Shown piece after piece: positions 47,125 through 57,856 of a stretch of 64,000 nucleotides of DNA. The DNA comes from Prochlorococcus sp. AG-347-E23 (lineage in GTDB: Bacteria > Cyanobacteriota > Cyanobacteriia > PCC-6307 > Cyanobiaceae): the NCBI GenBank assembly GCA_003281685.1, contig QCBH01000002.1, positions 62,001 through 126,000 on the forward strand. Direction: 5' to 3'. A program made the translations under genes and the position numbers. Under the pieces are notes generated by a model. That model searched no databases. It saw only the letters and a program-made list of their open reading frames with translations, and was not told the DNA's origin. The stretch's first letter is position 1; every line of letters starts with the position of its first letter.

Positions 47125-49353
47125 TTATCCAAACTTACCTGAAGTTGATGCAATAACAAATGCACCGAATGTAAGAATATTTCCAATAGTGAAATGTGCT
47201 AAACCAACTAATCTAGCTTGAACAATTGAAAGTGCAACTGGCTTATCTCTCCAGCCTACAAGGTTAGCTATTGGAGTACGCTGATGCGCCCAAACTAATG
47301 TTTCAATTAATTCTTGCCAGTAACCACGCCATGATATTAAGAACATGAAACCAGTAGCCCAAACTAAGTGACCGAACAGGAACATCCAAGCCCAAGGGGA
47401 TAACGAATTAACTCCAAATGGATTATATCCATTAATAAGTTGAGCAGAGTTTAACCATAGATAGTCTCTGAACCAACCCATTAGATAAGTTCCTGATTCA
47501 TTAAATTGTGCTACATTGCCCTGCCAAATCGCTAGATGTTTCCAATGCCAGTAAAAAGTAACCCATGCTATTAAATTTAATGCCCAGAACATTGCTAGGT
47601 ACATAGCGTCCCAAGATGAACTATCACAAGTACCTCCACGTCCAGGTCCATCGCAAGGAAATGCGTAACCAAGATCTTTCTTATCAGGAATTAATTTTGT
47701 TCCTCTGGCGTCAAGTGCACCTTTGATGAGGATTAAGGCAGTTGTATGAAGACCTAAGGCGATAGCATGGTGAACTAAGAAATCTGCAGGACCGATAGGT
47801 AAGAAAGCACTTAATGCATCTTGCCTATTGATAAGATCCATCCAATAATGATTACCTGGTAATGAATTAGCAGCGAGAGTTGCTGAGCTTGTAGGATCAG
47901 ATAATAGAGCATTAAAGCCGTACATCATCTTACCTTGGGCAGCTTGAACAAATTGAGCAAATACTGGCTCAATTAAAATTTGCTTTTCAGGATTACCAAA
48001 AGCTACAACAACATCGTTATGTACATAGATTCCAAGAGTATGGAATCCAAGCAACATTGTTACCCAACTAAGGTGGCTTATAAGAGCTTCCTTTGTTCCA
48101 AGAACTCTTGCTAATACATTGTCTTTATTTAACTCTGGATCATAATCTCTTACAAAGAAAATGGCTCCATGTGCAAATGCACCAACCATCAAAAACATTG
48201 CTATGTACTGATGATGACTATATAAAGCAGATTGTGTAGTGTAGTCCCTGGCAATAAAAGCGTAAGAGGGAAGTGCACCCATATGTTGGGCTACAAGAGA
48301 AGTTGCCACACCAAGTGATGCTAATGCTAGCCCAAGTTGGAAATGTAATGAATTATTTACAGTTTCATATATCCCATCATGGTTAATTCCAAAACTGCCT
48401 TTGTGCGGATCATTGGGGTGTCTTGTATTATGAGCTTCTGTAATTTCTTTGAGGCTATGGCCAATACCAAAAGTATTTCTATACATATGACCAGCAATTA
48501 CAAAAACTGTTCCAATCGCAATATGATGATGTGCAATATCTGTAAGCCATAATGCTTCACTTTGAGGATGAAGACCACCTAAGAAAGTAAAGATTGCTGT
48601 TCCAGCTCCTTCAGCTGTTCCAAATACTTGATCTAAGGAATCAGGATTTTGGGCATAAGCTCCCCAATTTAAACTAAAGAAAGGAGCTAATCCTGCGGGG
48701 TGTGGAAGCACTGTTAGCCAGTTATCCCAACCTACGTGCTGTCCTCTTGATTCAGGTATAGCAACATGAACCAAATGACCTGTCCAAGCAATACTACTAA
48801 AACCAAATAAGACAGCTAAATGATGATTTAATCTTGACTCTGCATTTTTAAACCAAGCTAGAGAAGGTCTGAATTTTGGCTGCAAGTGTAACCAACCTGC
48901 AAATAGAGTCCAACAAGCCAAAATACTCATAAATATTGAAGCTTGGAAGAGTTGCTCATTAGTTCTCATTCCAATTGTGTACCACCAATGGTAGAGACCT
49001 GAGTAAGCTATGTTTACTGGACCACTAGCTCCAGCTTGTGTCATTGCTTCTGTGATGCCAGATCCAAAATGAGGATCCCAAATAGCATGAGCAATAGGAC
49101 GAACGTGAGTTGGATCAAGTACAAATTGCTCGAAGTTACCTTGCCAAGCAATATGAAATAAGTTTCCAGCTACCCAGAGGGCGATAATTGCTAGATGACC
49201 AAAATGTGTAGAGAAAAGCTTTTGATAAAGCTTTTCTTCGGTCATACCATCATGACTTTCAAAGTCGTGAGCGGTAGCTATTCCGTACCATATTCGTCTA
49301 GTTGTAGGGTCCTGAGCTAGACCCTGGTTAAATGATGGAAATTTTGTTGCCAT
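47125..49353 (-). CDS. psaB: photosystem I core protein PsaB
   Basis: PsaB, 742 residues, the second half of the photosystem I heterodimer, with eleven membrane helices carrying P700, electron-transfer chlorophylls and part of the FX cluster. The FX loop [12 protein letters not shown] is near residue 566. Many conserved membrane His ligands are visible. It follows psaA by 27 bases and ends before a strong terminator, so psaA-psaB form one transcript. Confidence 0.98.
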   Translation of the reverse strand: MATKFPSFNQGLAQDPTTRRIWYGIATAHDFESHDGMTEEKLYQKLFSTHFGHLAIIALWVAGNLFHIAWQGNFEQFVLDPTHVRPIAHAIWDPHFGSGITEAMTQAGASGPVNIAYSGLYHWWYTIGMRTNEQLFQASIFMSILACWTLFAGWLHLQPKFRPSLAWFKNAESRLNHHLAVLFGFSSIAWTGHLVHVAIPESRGQHVGWDNWLTVLPHPAGLAPFFSLNWGAYAQNPDSLDQVFGTAEGAGTAIFTFLGGLHPQSEALWLTDIAHHHIAIGTVFVIAGHMYRNTFGIGHSLKEITEAHNTRHPNDPHKGSFGINHDGIYETVNNSLHFQLGLALASLGVATSLVAQHMGALPSYAFIARDYTTQSALYSHHQYIAMFLMVGAFAHGAIFFVRDYDPELNKDNVLARVLGTKEALISHLSWVTMLLGFHTLGIYVHNDVVVAFGNPEKQILIEPVFAQFVQAAQGKMMYGFNALLSDPTSSATLAANSLPGNHYWMDLINRQDALSAFLPIGPADFLVHHAIALGLHTTALILIKGALDARGTKLIPDKKDLGYAFPCDGPGRGGTCDSSSWDAMYLAMFWALNLIAWVTFYWHWKHLAIWQGNVAQFNESGTYLMGWFRDYLWLNSAQLINGYNPFGVNSLSPWAWMFLFGHLVWATGFMFLISWRGYWQELIETLVWAHQRTPIANLVGWRDKPVALSIVQARLVGLAHFTIGNILTFGAFVIASTSGKFG

Positions 49354-49380
49354 TGAATTAAAAAGGTGAAGTTCAGGTAA

Positions 49381-51684
49381 TTAGCCCAGGCCAAAAAGGC
49401 GAGCATGGAAGAAAGCCCATGTGGTAGCAATACCACCAACAAGGAAGTGTGTTACACCTACTGCTCTACCCTGAGTTATGGATAAAGCTCTTGGTTGAAT
49501 GGTTGGAGCAACTTTAAGTTTGTTATGAGCCCAAACAATTGATTCGAATAATTCTTGCCAATATCCTCGTCCACTGAAGAGGAACATTAAACTAAATGCC
49601 CATATAAAGTGAGCTCCTAAGAACATCAAACCGTACATGCTTATGGATTGACCATAACTTGTTAATACTTGAGAAGCTTGCGCCCAAAGGAAATCTCTTA
49701 ACCAACCATTTATAGTGATGGAACTTTGTGCGAAATTACCACCAGTAAGTCCCCAAACATCACTCTGCATTTTCCAAGAGAAGTGGAAAATAACTATTGA
49801 TAAACAGTTATACATCCAGAAAAGAGCTAAGAAAACGTGGTCCCATGAAGAAACTTGACATGTACCACCTCTTCCTGGTCCATCACAAGGGAATCTAAAT
49901 CCTAGAGAAGCTTTGTCAGGGATTAACCTTGAACTTCTAGCATAAAGAACTCCTTTAAGAAGTATCAAAACAGTTACGTGGATTTGAAAAGCATGAATGT
50001 GATGAATCATTAGATCAGCTGTTCCTAATGGAATTGGAGCTATAGCAACCTTCCCACCTACTTCTACTAAACTTCCATTAAATACTTCACTTAATGCTTT
50101 GTGAGGTAAAGCTTCTGCAGTTCCTGCTAATAGAGAAGTTCCAACAGCAGATGCTTGAATACTTTGTACCCATTGAGCAAAAATTGGCTGAAGTTGAATT
50201 GCAGAATCACTAAACATATCTTGGGGTCTACCCAAGGCTCTCATAGTATCGTTGTGAATATAGAGTCCAAAACTATGAAATCCTAACCACATACAAACCC
50301 AGTTCAAGTGACTGATTAAAGCGTCTCGAGCTTTTAGAATTCTGTCTAAAACATTATCAATATGTTTTGCTGGATCATAATCTCTAACCATTGCAATTCC
50401 AGCATGTGCTCCAGCTCCAACTATGAATAATCCACCTATCCACATGTGATGAGTGAATAATCCAAGAACCGTCATGTAGTCAGTAGCTATGTATGGATAT
50501 GGAGGCATCGCATACATATGATGAGATACAAGTATACTAATTGATCCAAGCATTGCTAGGTTTACTGCTAGCTGAGCATGTCTACTTTCTGCCATGAATT
50601 CAAAAAGACCTTGGTGACCTTTAGGAGCAGGGAATAATATTGGATCTCCTTGCTGTGAATCTAATATTTCTTTCATGCTATGACCAATACCATAATTGGT
50701 TCTATACATATGACCACCTATTATTGCTATTACACCAAAAGCTAAATGATGATGTGAAACGTCAGTCATCCATAAACTTCCTGTCACAGGGTTAAGTCCA
50801 CCTTTGAATGTAAGAAAATCAGAGAAAGCTAACCAATTTAAACTAAAGAAATTTCCCGTGCCGCTGGCTAATCCTGGAAATATCTGACCGATAATTTGTG
50901 GATCGCATAGTTGATGCGGCATTGGCATATCTGCAATAGTTGCAATTTCTTTCCCATTGATTACTAGAGGAGAGCCTGCATCAATTGCATCTAAGATAGC
51001 TGCAGTTGGAGCTCCTATATGAATACAATGGCCAGCCCAAGCTAAAGATCCTAGCCCTACTAAACCAGCAATATGATGGTTAAGCATAGATTCAATATCT
51101 TGAAACCACTCCATTTTTGGAGCTGCTTTGTGATAATGAAAAATTCCTGCATGAAGCATAAGTGCAGCCATAACTACAGCACCTATTGCCAAAGCCATAA
51201 GTTCACTTTCATTAGTTATTCCCCATGCTCGCCACATGTGAAATATGCCTGAACTAATTTGAATTCCATTGTAGTTAGCCCCAAGATCAGCATTAAGCAT
51301 TTCTTGACCTACTATTGCCCAAACTTGCTGAGCACCAGGTTTAACATGAGTTGGATCAGCTAACCAACCTGAGTAATTAGAAAATCTAGCTCCATGGAAA
51401 AAAGCAGCACTCATCCAAATAAAAATGACTGCAAGATGTCCAAAATGAGCTGAAAAGATTTTCCTTGTTGCTTCTTCAGCATCGCCAGTATGCACATCGA
51501 AATCATGTGCATCTGCATGCAAATTCCAAATCCAAGTTGTAGTTTTTGGACCCTTAGATAATTTACTTGACCAGAAACCTGGTTTATCTAATTTGGCAAA
51601 ATCAATAGGTCTTGGATCAACCTTTACGGGATCTTCCAAAACTTTCTTGTTTTTTTCTCCACTTTCTGGTGGGCTGATGGTCAT
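49381..51684 (-). CDS. psaA: photosystem I core protein PsaA
   Basis: PsaA, 767 residues, normal for Prochlorococcus. It holds P700 with PsaB; the FX loop [12 protein letters not shown] is near residue 587. The start ATG is preceded by a GAGGTG Shine-Dalgarno about 5 bases upstream, which fixes it. It is divergent from the cobalamin gene across 335 bases. Confidence 0.98.
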   Translation of the reverse strand: MTISPPESGEKNKKVLEDPVKVDPRPIDFAKLDKPGFWSSKLSKGPKTTTWIWNLHADAHDFDVHTGDAEEATRKIFSAHFGHLAVIFIWMSAAFFHGARFSNYSGWLADPTHVKPGAQQVWAIVGQEMLNADLGANYNGIQISSGIFHMWRAWGITNESELMALAIGAVVMAALMLHAGIFHYHKAAPKMEWFQDIESMLNHHIAGLVGLGSLAWAGHCIHIGAPTAAILDAIDAGSPLVINGKEIATIADMPMPHQLCDPQIIGQIFPGLASGTGNFFSLNWLAFSDFLTFKGGLNPVTGSLWMTDVSHHHLAFGVIAIIGGHMYRTNYGIGHSMKEILDSQQGDPILFPAPKGHQGLFEFMAESRHAQLAVNLAMLGSISILVSHHMYAMPPYPYIATDYMTVLGLFTHHMWIGGLFIVGAGAHAGIAMVRDYDPAKHIDNVLDRILKARDALISHLNWVCMWLGFHSFGLYIHNDTMRALGRPQDMFSDSAIQLQPIFAQWVQSIQASAVGTSLLAGTAEALPHKALSEVFNGSLVEVGGKVAIAPIPLGTADLMIHHIHAFQIHVTVLILLKGVLYARSSRLIPDKASLGFRFPCDGPGRGGTCQVSSWDHVFLALFWMYNCLSIVIFHFSWKMQSDVWGLTGGNFAQSSITINGWLRDFLWAQASQVLTSYGQSISMYGLMFLGAHFIWAFSLMFLFSGRGYWQELFESIVWAHNKLKVAPTIQPRALSITQGRAVGVTHFLVGGIATTWAFFHARLFGLG

Positions 51685-52019
51685 CTAGCACCTCGAAAAT
51701 AATTGACATTAAAGCCGATTGATCGAATCTTGGACTTATTTTTAATAATAATGTTCAAGAAAACAAATCCCTCAGGACTTTATATACTCGTTTCAAAAAT
51801 AATAAGGCAAAGATTCTTTCGTTATGCATTAACGTAACAAATGTTCTAATGATTGTTACTATATGAATATTTTGTTAAATTCTTGTCTATGACTAATCTA
51901 TGAGTATTTTTACTTAAATTTTATATAAATTTCTTAAATTTTTTTTTATATTTCAATGAAATTTTTTTAAATACAGCGACAGTATATAATTTTCAACATA
52001 ACAAACAATAGTTTCTAAT
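51685..52019. other. 335-base divergent promoter region of psaA and cbiG-cobJ
   Basis: No ORF of note. The psaA-proximal 100 bases are of higher complexity and hold a candidate promoter (51781-51810). The half next to the cobalamin gene is runs of A and T. I saw no cobalamin riboswitch. Confidence 0.5.
51781..51810 (-). promoter_or_regulatory. candidate psaA promoter
   Basis: On the minus strand TTGCCT (51805-51810) and TATATA (51781-51786) are separated by 18 bases, giving a start near 51774 and a leader of about 90 bases before psaA. This is read by eye only. Confidence 0.4.
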
Positions 52020-53840
52020 TTGAAAGGAATCGCAATAGGCCTATCTCATAAATCACAAGAAATTTTAAAAAGGCTTAAAAAAACAGAGTTTGTTAATGAA
52101 ATTTATATTGCAGGCTCTTCAAAAGATGATGGAGCGGAAAATGAAGAGTTACAAGTAAAAAAGCCTAGAGAAATCTTAATTCAAAAATGGCCTGAAGTAG
52201 ATTTAATAATTTTCATAGGTTCAATAGGTGCATCAATACGCATAATAAATTCTTTTTTAACCTCTAAAAATCAAGACCCAGGGGTTATTGTCATAGATAA
52301 TAAATGTTCCAAGATAGTACCTCTAGTTGGTTTACATCAGTCAAACACTAAAAATATCGCATTTCAAATTTCTAATTTATTTGGGTGCCAAATAATAGAA
52401 ACTAGTAATTCAAATGATCAAAGCTTCTTAAATCTTGATTCATTTGGGGAAGCATGGGGGTGGAAAAGATCTGGTGAAATAAAGAACTGGTCAAATATAG
52501 TAATAAAACAAGCTAAGAATGAAAAAATATTTTGCAAACAATTATCTGGCATTAGTTTATGGAAAAATTCAAAATCAGGAGAGATTATTAATCAAATTGA
52601 TGCAAAAGAAACAGAAAAACCAGATTCAACTTTTCATGTGAGTATATTCGAAAATCATGTCACAACTTGGCACCCGCGAGTATTATGGATTGGCATAGGA
52701 TGTGAGAGAAATACCTGCAAAGAATTAATAGCAAATTCTCTAAATAATTTTTTGAAGTCAAGAAATTTATCACGACATTCAATAGCAGGATTTGCAACTG
52801 TTGATATTAAAAAAGATGAGGAAGGAATTTTAGAACTTGCTGAGGAAAATAACTTACCTATCAAATTTTTTACTAAAGAAGATCTTTCAAAAATAATTGT
52901 TCCAAATCCTTCAATTGTTGTGCAAAAGCAAATTGGCACACCTTCTGTAGCAGAAGCATCTTGCTTACTGGCAGCAGGAGAAGAATCAAAATTACTAGAA
53001 GCAAAAAGAATCTTTAAAGGTAAAGATTTTCAAACAAGTAATTCTGGCGCGGTAACTATCGCTATAGCAGAATCAAAAAATCAATATTATCCAACAAATG
53101 GGGAGATTCATATTATTGGAAGTGGTCCTGGAGATATCTCCTTCATAACCAATAATGCAAGAAAAGCACTTTCAAGATGCACTGTTTGGATTGGATATAA
53201 GATGTATTTAGATTTGATTAAACCCTTAAAAAGGAGTGACCAAGTTTTAGTTGAAAGTAAACTTACTGAGGAAAAGGAAAGATGCATTAAAGCAATTAAA
53301 CTGGCTGAGGAAGGAATAAAAGTAGCTTTAATTTCTTCAGGTGAATCTGGATTTTATGGAATGGCTGGTTTACTTTTGGAATTACTTCAAAAAATCAAAA
53401 AAGAATATAGACCTTACTTTGAAGTACATCCTGGTATAAGTAGTGTTCAATTAGCGGCTGCGTTGAGTGGAGCACCACTAACAAATGACTTTTGTTCAAT
53501 TAGCTTGAGTGATAAGTTAACTCCATGGTCTTTAATAGAAAAAAGAATTCAAGGAGCTCTCCTAGGTGACTTTGTTATAGCTTTATTTAATCCTCAATCA
53601 ATTGAAAGAAATTGGCAGTTAAAAAGTGTAATAGATCAATGCTTGAAATCTAGACCAAGTAATACTCCTGTTTTAATAGCTAGACAAGTAGGTAGAGAAA
53701 ATCAATCAAAAAAATTTTTTACTTTAAACACTATTCCTATTAAAGAAATAGATATGTTGTCAATTATAATTATTGGCAATTCTCAAACCACTTTAATAGA
53801 TGATATTTTTATTACTCCAAGAGGATATTTACAACATTAA
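52020..53840 (+). CDS. cobJ: fused CbiG-CobJ: cobalamin ring-contraction protein (precorrin-3B C17-methyltransferase)
   Basis: A 606-residue two-domain enzyme of cobalamin synthesis. Residues 1 to about 340 are CbiG-like: HPRVLWIGIGCERNT marks its C-terminal half and AEASCLLAAGEESKL follows. Residues about 360-606 are a SAM methyltransferase of the CobJ/CbiH family, opening IHIIGSGPGDISFIT, with SSGESGFYGMAG and FVIALFNPQS. Both acts belong to ring contraction at C17 in the corrin pathway, so the fusion is sensible. The start is a TTG at 52020; the N-terminus MKGIAIGLSHKSQEILKRL fits CbiG. Confidence 0.9.
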   Translation: MKGIAIGLSHKSQEILKRLKKTEFVNEIYIAGSSKDDGAENEELQVKKPREILIQKWPEVDLIIFIGSIGASIRIINSFLTSKNQDPGVIVIDNKCSKIVPLVGLHQSNTKNIAFQISNLFGCQIIETSNSNDQSFLNLDSFGEAWGWKRSGEIKNWSNIVIKQAKNEKIFCKQLSGISLWKNSKSGEIINQIDAKETEKPDSTFHVSIFENHVTTWHPRVLWIGIGCERNTCKELIANSLNNFLKSRNLSRHSIAGFATVDIKKDEEGILELAEENNLPIKFFTKEDLSKIIVPNPSIVVQKQIGTPSVAEASCLLAAGEESKLLEAKRIFKGKDFQTSNSGAVTIAIAESKNQYYPTNGEIHIIGSGPGDISFITNNARKALSRCTVWIGYKMYLDLIKPLKRSDQVLVESKLTEEKERCIKAIKLAEEGIKVALISSGESGFYGMAGLLLELLQKIKKEYRPYFEVHPGISSVQLAAALSGAPLTNDFCSISLSDKLTPWSLIEKRIQGALLGDFVIALFNPQSIERNWQLKSVIDQCLKSRPSNTPVLIARQVGRENQSKKFFTLNTIPIKEIDMLSIIIIGNSQTTLIDDIFITPRGYLQH

Positions 53841-53932
53841 GTTTTAATAATAAAAAAATTATCCATAAATTTTTTTTCTTTGCTTTTTTTTAATAAGAAT
53901 ACTAGTCTTTTGTAAGGGATTAAGAAAATTCA

Positions 53933-54721
53933 TTGAAAACAGTTGGTTTAATTTTATTTGACATAGATGGTGTAATACGCAGCGTAGAAAATAGCTACAG
54001 ACTTTCATTAAAAAAAACAGTCTACAAATTTTCAGGATGGGAACCAAGTTATATTGATATTGATAATGCCAAAAATGAAGGGATCTGGAATAATGACTGG
54101 GATTTAAGTTTAGAATTTATAAAAAGATTTAAAAAAAAAGGGAACTTAAACTTTAAATTACCTCAAAGAGAGAAAGTAGTTAAATGTTTTGAAGAATTTT
54201 ACTTTGGAGGAGATCCAAATGAAGATAGTAAATATTGGTCTGGATTCATAACAAATGAGGAGTTATTAGTTGATAAAAAGTTTTTTGACTTATTAGAAAA
54301 AAATGGAATAATTTGGGGTTTTGTGAGTGGTGCAGAGTCTGCCTCTGCAAAATTTGTTTTAGAAAAAAGACTTGGACTAAAATCACCTCCACTAATATCT
54401 ATGGGAGATGCTCCAGACAAACCTGATCCTAAAGGTTTTATTAACTTATCCAAAAAACTTCTTGGAGATAAACTTGGGTCATCAAATATTCCTATCGCAT
54501 ACGTAGGAGATACAATTGCAGATATAAATACAGTTAAGAACGCTAAAAAGGAAATACCATCTCAAAAATTTATAAGTATTGGAATAGCTCCTCCTCATTT
54601 ACATTCAAAGTCTCGATTAATTGAACGTCGTTCGTACGAAACAAATCTTAGAAATGGAGGTGCTGAATTGATTATAAATTCTATTTATGACATTAAAAAT
54701 ATTAATCTTAACTTGTTTTAA
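53933..54721 (+). CDS. HAD-superfamily IA hydrolase (TIGR01548-type)
   Basis: A 262-residue haloacid-dehalogenase-type phosphatase. Motif I is LILFDIDGVIRSVE (about residues 6-19) with both Asp residues; a helical cap follows; FVSGAE fits motif II and DKPDPKGF motif III, with motif IV in AYVGDTIADI (about 187-196). The family in cyanobacteria has unknown substrates. The start is a TTG, because motif I lies only a few residues in and no ATG precedes it. It lies 92 bases after cobJ across an A/T-run stem that could be a weak terminator. Confidence 0.8.
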   Translation: MKTVGLILFDIDGVIRSVENSYRLSLKKTVYKFSGWEPSYIDIDNAKNEGIWNNDWDLSLEFIKRFKKKGNLNFKLPQREKVVKCFEEFYFGGDPNEDSKYWSGFITNEELLVDKKFFDLLEKNGIIWGFVSGAESASAKFVLEKRLGLKSPPLISMGDAPDKPDPKGFINLSKKLLGDKLGSSNIPIAYVGDTIADINTVKNAKKEIPSQKFISIGIAPPHLHSKSRLIERRSYETNLRNGGAELIINSIYDIKNINLNLF

Positions 54722-54895
54722 AAAAATTTTACAAACAAATATATTTTAATTAATTACGAAAAAGTAGGCTCACGAAAAACAACTCTAAAGAAAATAGATG
54801 AACTAATTAAGAAATTATATGACAAGGAATAAAGAAATTTAAAAACCAAATTACCGACTAGAATCGCTTGGAAGAACTCTGAAATTGTTATTTAA
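54722..54895 (+). pseudogene. decayed small ORF between the HAD gene and the sulfotransferase operon
   Basis: Read in one frame, this gap gives INYEKVGSRKTTLKKIDELI, then KKLYDKE, a TAA at 54830-54832, and then RNLKTKLPTRIAWKNSEIVI before a second TAA at 54893-54895. Both halves look like ordinary protein sequence, with no start codon before the first half. I interpret it as a small gene that lost its start and gained a stop. It could also be non-coding DNA with chance protein-like character. Confidence 0.4.
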
Positions 54896-54917
54896 ATAAG
54901 TCTTATTTTATTTTTTT

Positions 54918-55892
54918 TTACTCAAGGTTTAAATCATTTAAATCAAAATACAAAGCCATTGCCTTTTCTTTCAACCCTTTATCAATTTTGCATGAAATAT
55001 CTTTTTTTGATTCTCTAAATTCAAAATCATAAGGTTTCTCTAAATTCACTAATTTTTGAATTTGAAACCAATAATCCTTATTTAAACAAAGTTTTTCATA
55101 AGATATAAAGTAAAGATTTTTCTTATTTCTCAAAGATTGTAAAGCTTCATTATAGGTAAGGTACCATTGTTCTATCCAATGGTTGATTTCTAAATAATTA
55201 CGAAAGTTTAAATTTTGATTTTTTATTGGTGTGTAATGAGGACCAAATTCTGTATGCCCAATCCATTTCATATACTTTGCTATGAACTTGTCGTTTTTGG
55301 ATTCCTCAATAAATTTCATATGTTGAGTTAGCAAAGAATATGAATGCTGTATTGGTTCTCTAAAAGGAATAAGTATCTTTGATCGAGTAAAAATTGAGGA
55401 AATTACTTCGAACCTTTTTATATTTTGATTATTTTTACTAAGGTATCTTCTCTTCTTATACTTATGACAAATATTCCCTACATAAAACCTAAACTTTTCT
55501 TTTAATTCTTCATACTCTTCTTCAGCAAAAGTTTTCCAAAATACCTCCTCAAATGCTTCTGGTGAATCTGTAGAAACATTAATTCCATCTCCATGCGCTC
55601 TTTCTTTTAATTCAGGGTCCCCTCTTTTAGAAGAAATTTTAGACCAAAGATTAGGCGCGAGGACAAATGGCATGTCAGCATAAGAAAGAGATGCAAAAAC
55701 ATTCGATTTATACATTGCATTTAGTAATATAGTTGTCCCTGCACGTGCAAGTCCAGTAATAAAAATATGGTCTCCAGTTTCATTTGATAAAGAGATATTA
55801 TTATTTTCGAAATCGAAAGTTACTTCGCGCATAAATTGCGATGAAAGAGCAAATTTATGCAGCTTTTGTTCCAACCAAGAGTAATTATTCAT
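54918..55892 (-). CDS. sulfotransferase-family protein
   Basis: A 324-residue PAPS-dependent sulfotransferase-like protein. The phosphosulfate-binding loop FITGLARAGTTIL is at about residues 44-56, followed by a helix. ILIPFREPIQHSYSLLTQH near residues 172-190 fits the 3'-phosphate-binding motif. It would move sulfate from PAPS to a carbohydrate, lipid or protein; the acceptor is unknown. It is the last gene of a tightly coupled operon, overlapping the upstream gene by 4 bases (ATGA). Confidence 0.82.
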   Translation of the reverse strand: MNNYSWLEQKLHKFALSSQFMREVTFDFENNNISLSNETGDHIFITGLARAGTTILLNAMYKSNVFASLSYADMPFVLAPNLWSKISSKRGDPELKERAHGDGINVSTDSPEAFEEVFWKTFAEEEYEELKEKFRFYVGNICHKYKKRRYLSKNNQNIKRFEVISSIFTRSKILIPFREPIQHSYSLLTQHMKFIEESKNDKFIAKYMKWIGHTEFGPHYTPIKNQNLNFRNYLEINHWIEQWYLTYNEALQSLRNKKNLYFISYEKLCLNKDYWFQIQKLVNLEKPYDFEFRESKKDISCKIDKGLKEKAMALYFDLNDLNLE

Positions 55893-56245
55893 TTAAAAAT
55901 TAGTTTTCTAATATAGGCACAACTAAAAGCAATAAATATAGATTCGATTATTCCATTCCAAGACAAAGTGAAATCAAGAAAGCCACTAAAGAAGTTATCT
56001 GCCATAACAAAAATAAAAATAATCAAGCATAGGATTAAAAGCATTTGCAGTGAATATTTCATCATCTGCAATGAATATTTGGGAATAATATTTTCTTTCC
56101 ACTGATCGCTAATATTTTTATTGAATATGATATGTATTGCTTTCTTGCTTAATTTAATTATCGCATTAATTAAACCAATATAATTTGACCGAATAAAAAC
56201 TTCAATTGACAAGAAGCAAAGAACAAAAAGAATAAGATGATTCAA
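55889..56245 (-). CDS. membrane protein of unknown function in the sulfotransferase operon
   Basis: A 118-residue membrane protein with about three hydrophobic segments (residues 1-20, 62-82 and 92-112). I do not recognise its family. The start is a TTG that overlaps the stop of the upstream gene by 4 bases, and its stop overlaps the sulfotransferase start by 4, so these genes are translationally coupled. Confidence 0.65.
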   Translation of the reverse strand: MNHLILFVLCFLSIEVFIRSNYIGLINAIIKLSKKAIHIIFNKNISDQWKENIIPKYSLQMMKYSLQMLLILCLIIFIFVMADNFFSGFLDFTLSWNGIIESIFIAFSCAYIRKLIFK

Positions 56246-56457
56246 GATCTTCTATCATTATTTTTTTTTGATAACATTTTTTTCTTCATTTTTTTATTTT
56301 TAAAAGCACGTTTGATTGGATAATATAAAATGCCCCATAAACCTAAAAAGAATGCTGCAACGATTCCAAAAATTGCAGCAATTACGCCGCCTCCCATCCC
56401 TGGACCTATATATGCAAATAATGGAGATAAAATAGAAAACATTATAAAAGTAAGCAT
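56242..56457 (-). CDS. small membrane protein with a Gly-rich YIGPGxGGG motif
   Basis: A 71-residue protein. LFAYIGPGMGGGVIAAIFG (about residues 13-31) is followed by a second hydrophobic stretch and WGILYYPIKRAFKNK, ending in a very basic Lys-rich tail. I recall similar short proteins next to sulfotransferases, arylsulfotransferases and alkaline-phosphatase-fold enzymes in other bacteria, which fits its neighbours here. The role is unknown. The ATG is 4 bases after the arylsulfotransferase stop. Confidence 0.68.
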   Translation of the reverse strand: MLTFIMFSILSPLFAYIGPGMGGGVIAAIFGIVAAFFLGLWGILYYPIKRAFKNKKMKKKMLSKKNNDRRS

Positions 56458-56461
56458 AGAG

Positions 56462-57856
56462 TCAATTATTGCATTTACTTCTTGATTTTAGGAAGTCTTT
56501 TACAATCTTAATATCTTGATCAAGGTATAGTATTCTTGACCAATTAACATCATAAACATTACCATTATCAGCACGATTAACATGTCCCCATCTTAAAGAA
56601 CCATCTGAGTTAAAATAAAGTGTTCTCCCAAAATCAGTCTCTTCTGTAAAAAGATCCCCATTCGGAAGAATTTGACTTCTACCTCCTGTTATTGTCCTTA
56701 CATCATTTTTAATTAAATGATCTTTTAGGTAAGAAGAGTATTGATTCTTCTTGAAATCGTAAACTATCACTTCGTTATGTCCATCCACAACACCACCACT
56801 TACAAAATCCTTTGCATTATTGTTAAAAATTGATATTTTATGTTCATTTAAAATATCTACATCATGTTGATGAAAAAATGGACCTGTTCCTTTCCATATA
56901 ATTTTATTTGTTGAGGGTCTATACAATAAGACCATTGATAAATGTCTCATAGACAAAAAGACATCTCCTTTCTTCCAATAATCTCCATCAAAGTCTACTG
57001 GTTGAATATCATTTAAGTGTATTGGATCTTGAGTAAATCTAATATCTCCTCTAGCAAACAAAAGATATTCGAGACCATTATCAATTAAGATTTGAGAAAC
57101 AGACTTTTCAAAAAGGATTTCTCCATCAGGAGATAATTTAACAATTCCATCATCAAAATATGCTAAAGGTTCTACTGGATTATTTCTACCCACTTTTACA
57201 ACAGGAAGAGATTGTGGGTACATTTTTGAAGGAACCCAAATGTTCCCATCAATATCTGTTTCTAAAGAGTGATGAAAGAAGTCATGTTGATTTTGAAAAA
57301 TCAAATTAGAGCAAGAATCAATTTTTCTTAAAGGACTGGAAATAAAAAGTAATCCTCCATCTTTAGTAAGTTTTGGATGCGTTAACAATGTCCTAAAATT
57401 ATTAAAATCTCTTGTGATGAATTTAAATTCATCAACCTTTTCTATCAATTTGTTTAATCCATCGATATCAGGATTCCAAGTATGCAAAACTTGGAAGTTA
57501 GTTAAATCGACAAGTTCTACTATTCCTTCTTCTAAGTCTCCGTCATATCTTGATAGAAGCAGATAAGATTCATTTAAATTAGGTTTACCATTAAATCCAT
57601 CCTGTTTATAAAAATATCTATCCTCTTGCCAAGGATAATCAATTCTTAAGGGATTTGTTTTTAGGAGCGAAATTAGAAATTGCTCGGGAATTCTTGCGAG
57701 TGATAAAGCTGGTTTAGTGATGAAAGATATATCTACTATGCCTGATTTAGTTTTTCCCTCTAATTCTTGCCTTACTAAAACACCAAAAGAAAGAGCAAAT
57801 GGAGCTCCTAAAAAGATTACTAAATAAAGAATCCATATTTCAACTTTTTTGAACAT
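56462..57856 (-). CDS. arylsulfotransferase (ASST)-like protein
   Basis: A 464-residue protein with an N-terminal membrane anchor (about residues 8-27) and an extracytoplasmic beta-propeller. FFHQHDVDILNEHKISIFNN (about residues 322-341) matches the HDxxxLxxGxxxxFxN signature of ASST-type sulfotransferases, and DGHNEVIVYD follows. ASST enzymes transfer sulfate between phenolic compounds without PAPS. Whether this one is a transferase or a binding relative is uncertain. First gene of a four-gene minus-strand operon with the membrane proteins and the sulfotransferase. Confidence 0.78.
   Translation of the reverse strand: MFKKVEIWILYLVIFLGAPFALSFGVLVRQELEGKTKSGIVDISFITKPALSLARIPEQFLISLLKTNPLRIDYPWQEDRYFYKQDGFNGKPNLNESYLLLSRYDGDLEEGIVELVDLTNFQVLHTWNPDIDGLNKLIEKVDEFKFITRDFNNFRTLLTHPKLTKDGGLLFISSPLRKIDSCSNLIFQNQHDFFHHSLETDIDGNIWVPSKMYPQSLPVVKVGRNNPVEPLAYFDDGIVKLSPDGEILFEKSVSQILIDNGLEYLLFARGDIRFTQDPIHLNDIQPVDFDGDYWKKGDVFLSMRHLSMVLLYRPSTNKIIWKGTGPFFHQHDVDILNEHKISIFNNNAKDFVSGGVVDGHNEVIVYDFKKNQYSSYLKDHLIKNDVRTITGGRSQILPNGDLFTEETDFGRTLYFNSDGSLRWGHVNRADNGNVYDVNWSRILYLDQDIKIVKDFLKSRSKCNN

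Noticed and set aside
53853..53875. A/T-run stem AAAAAATT/AATTTTTT after cobJ as a terminator
   Set aside because: No G-C pairs; such runs are common by chance in this composition.
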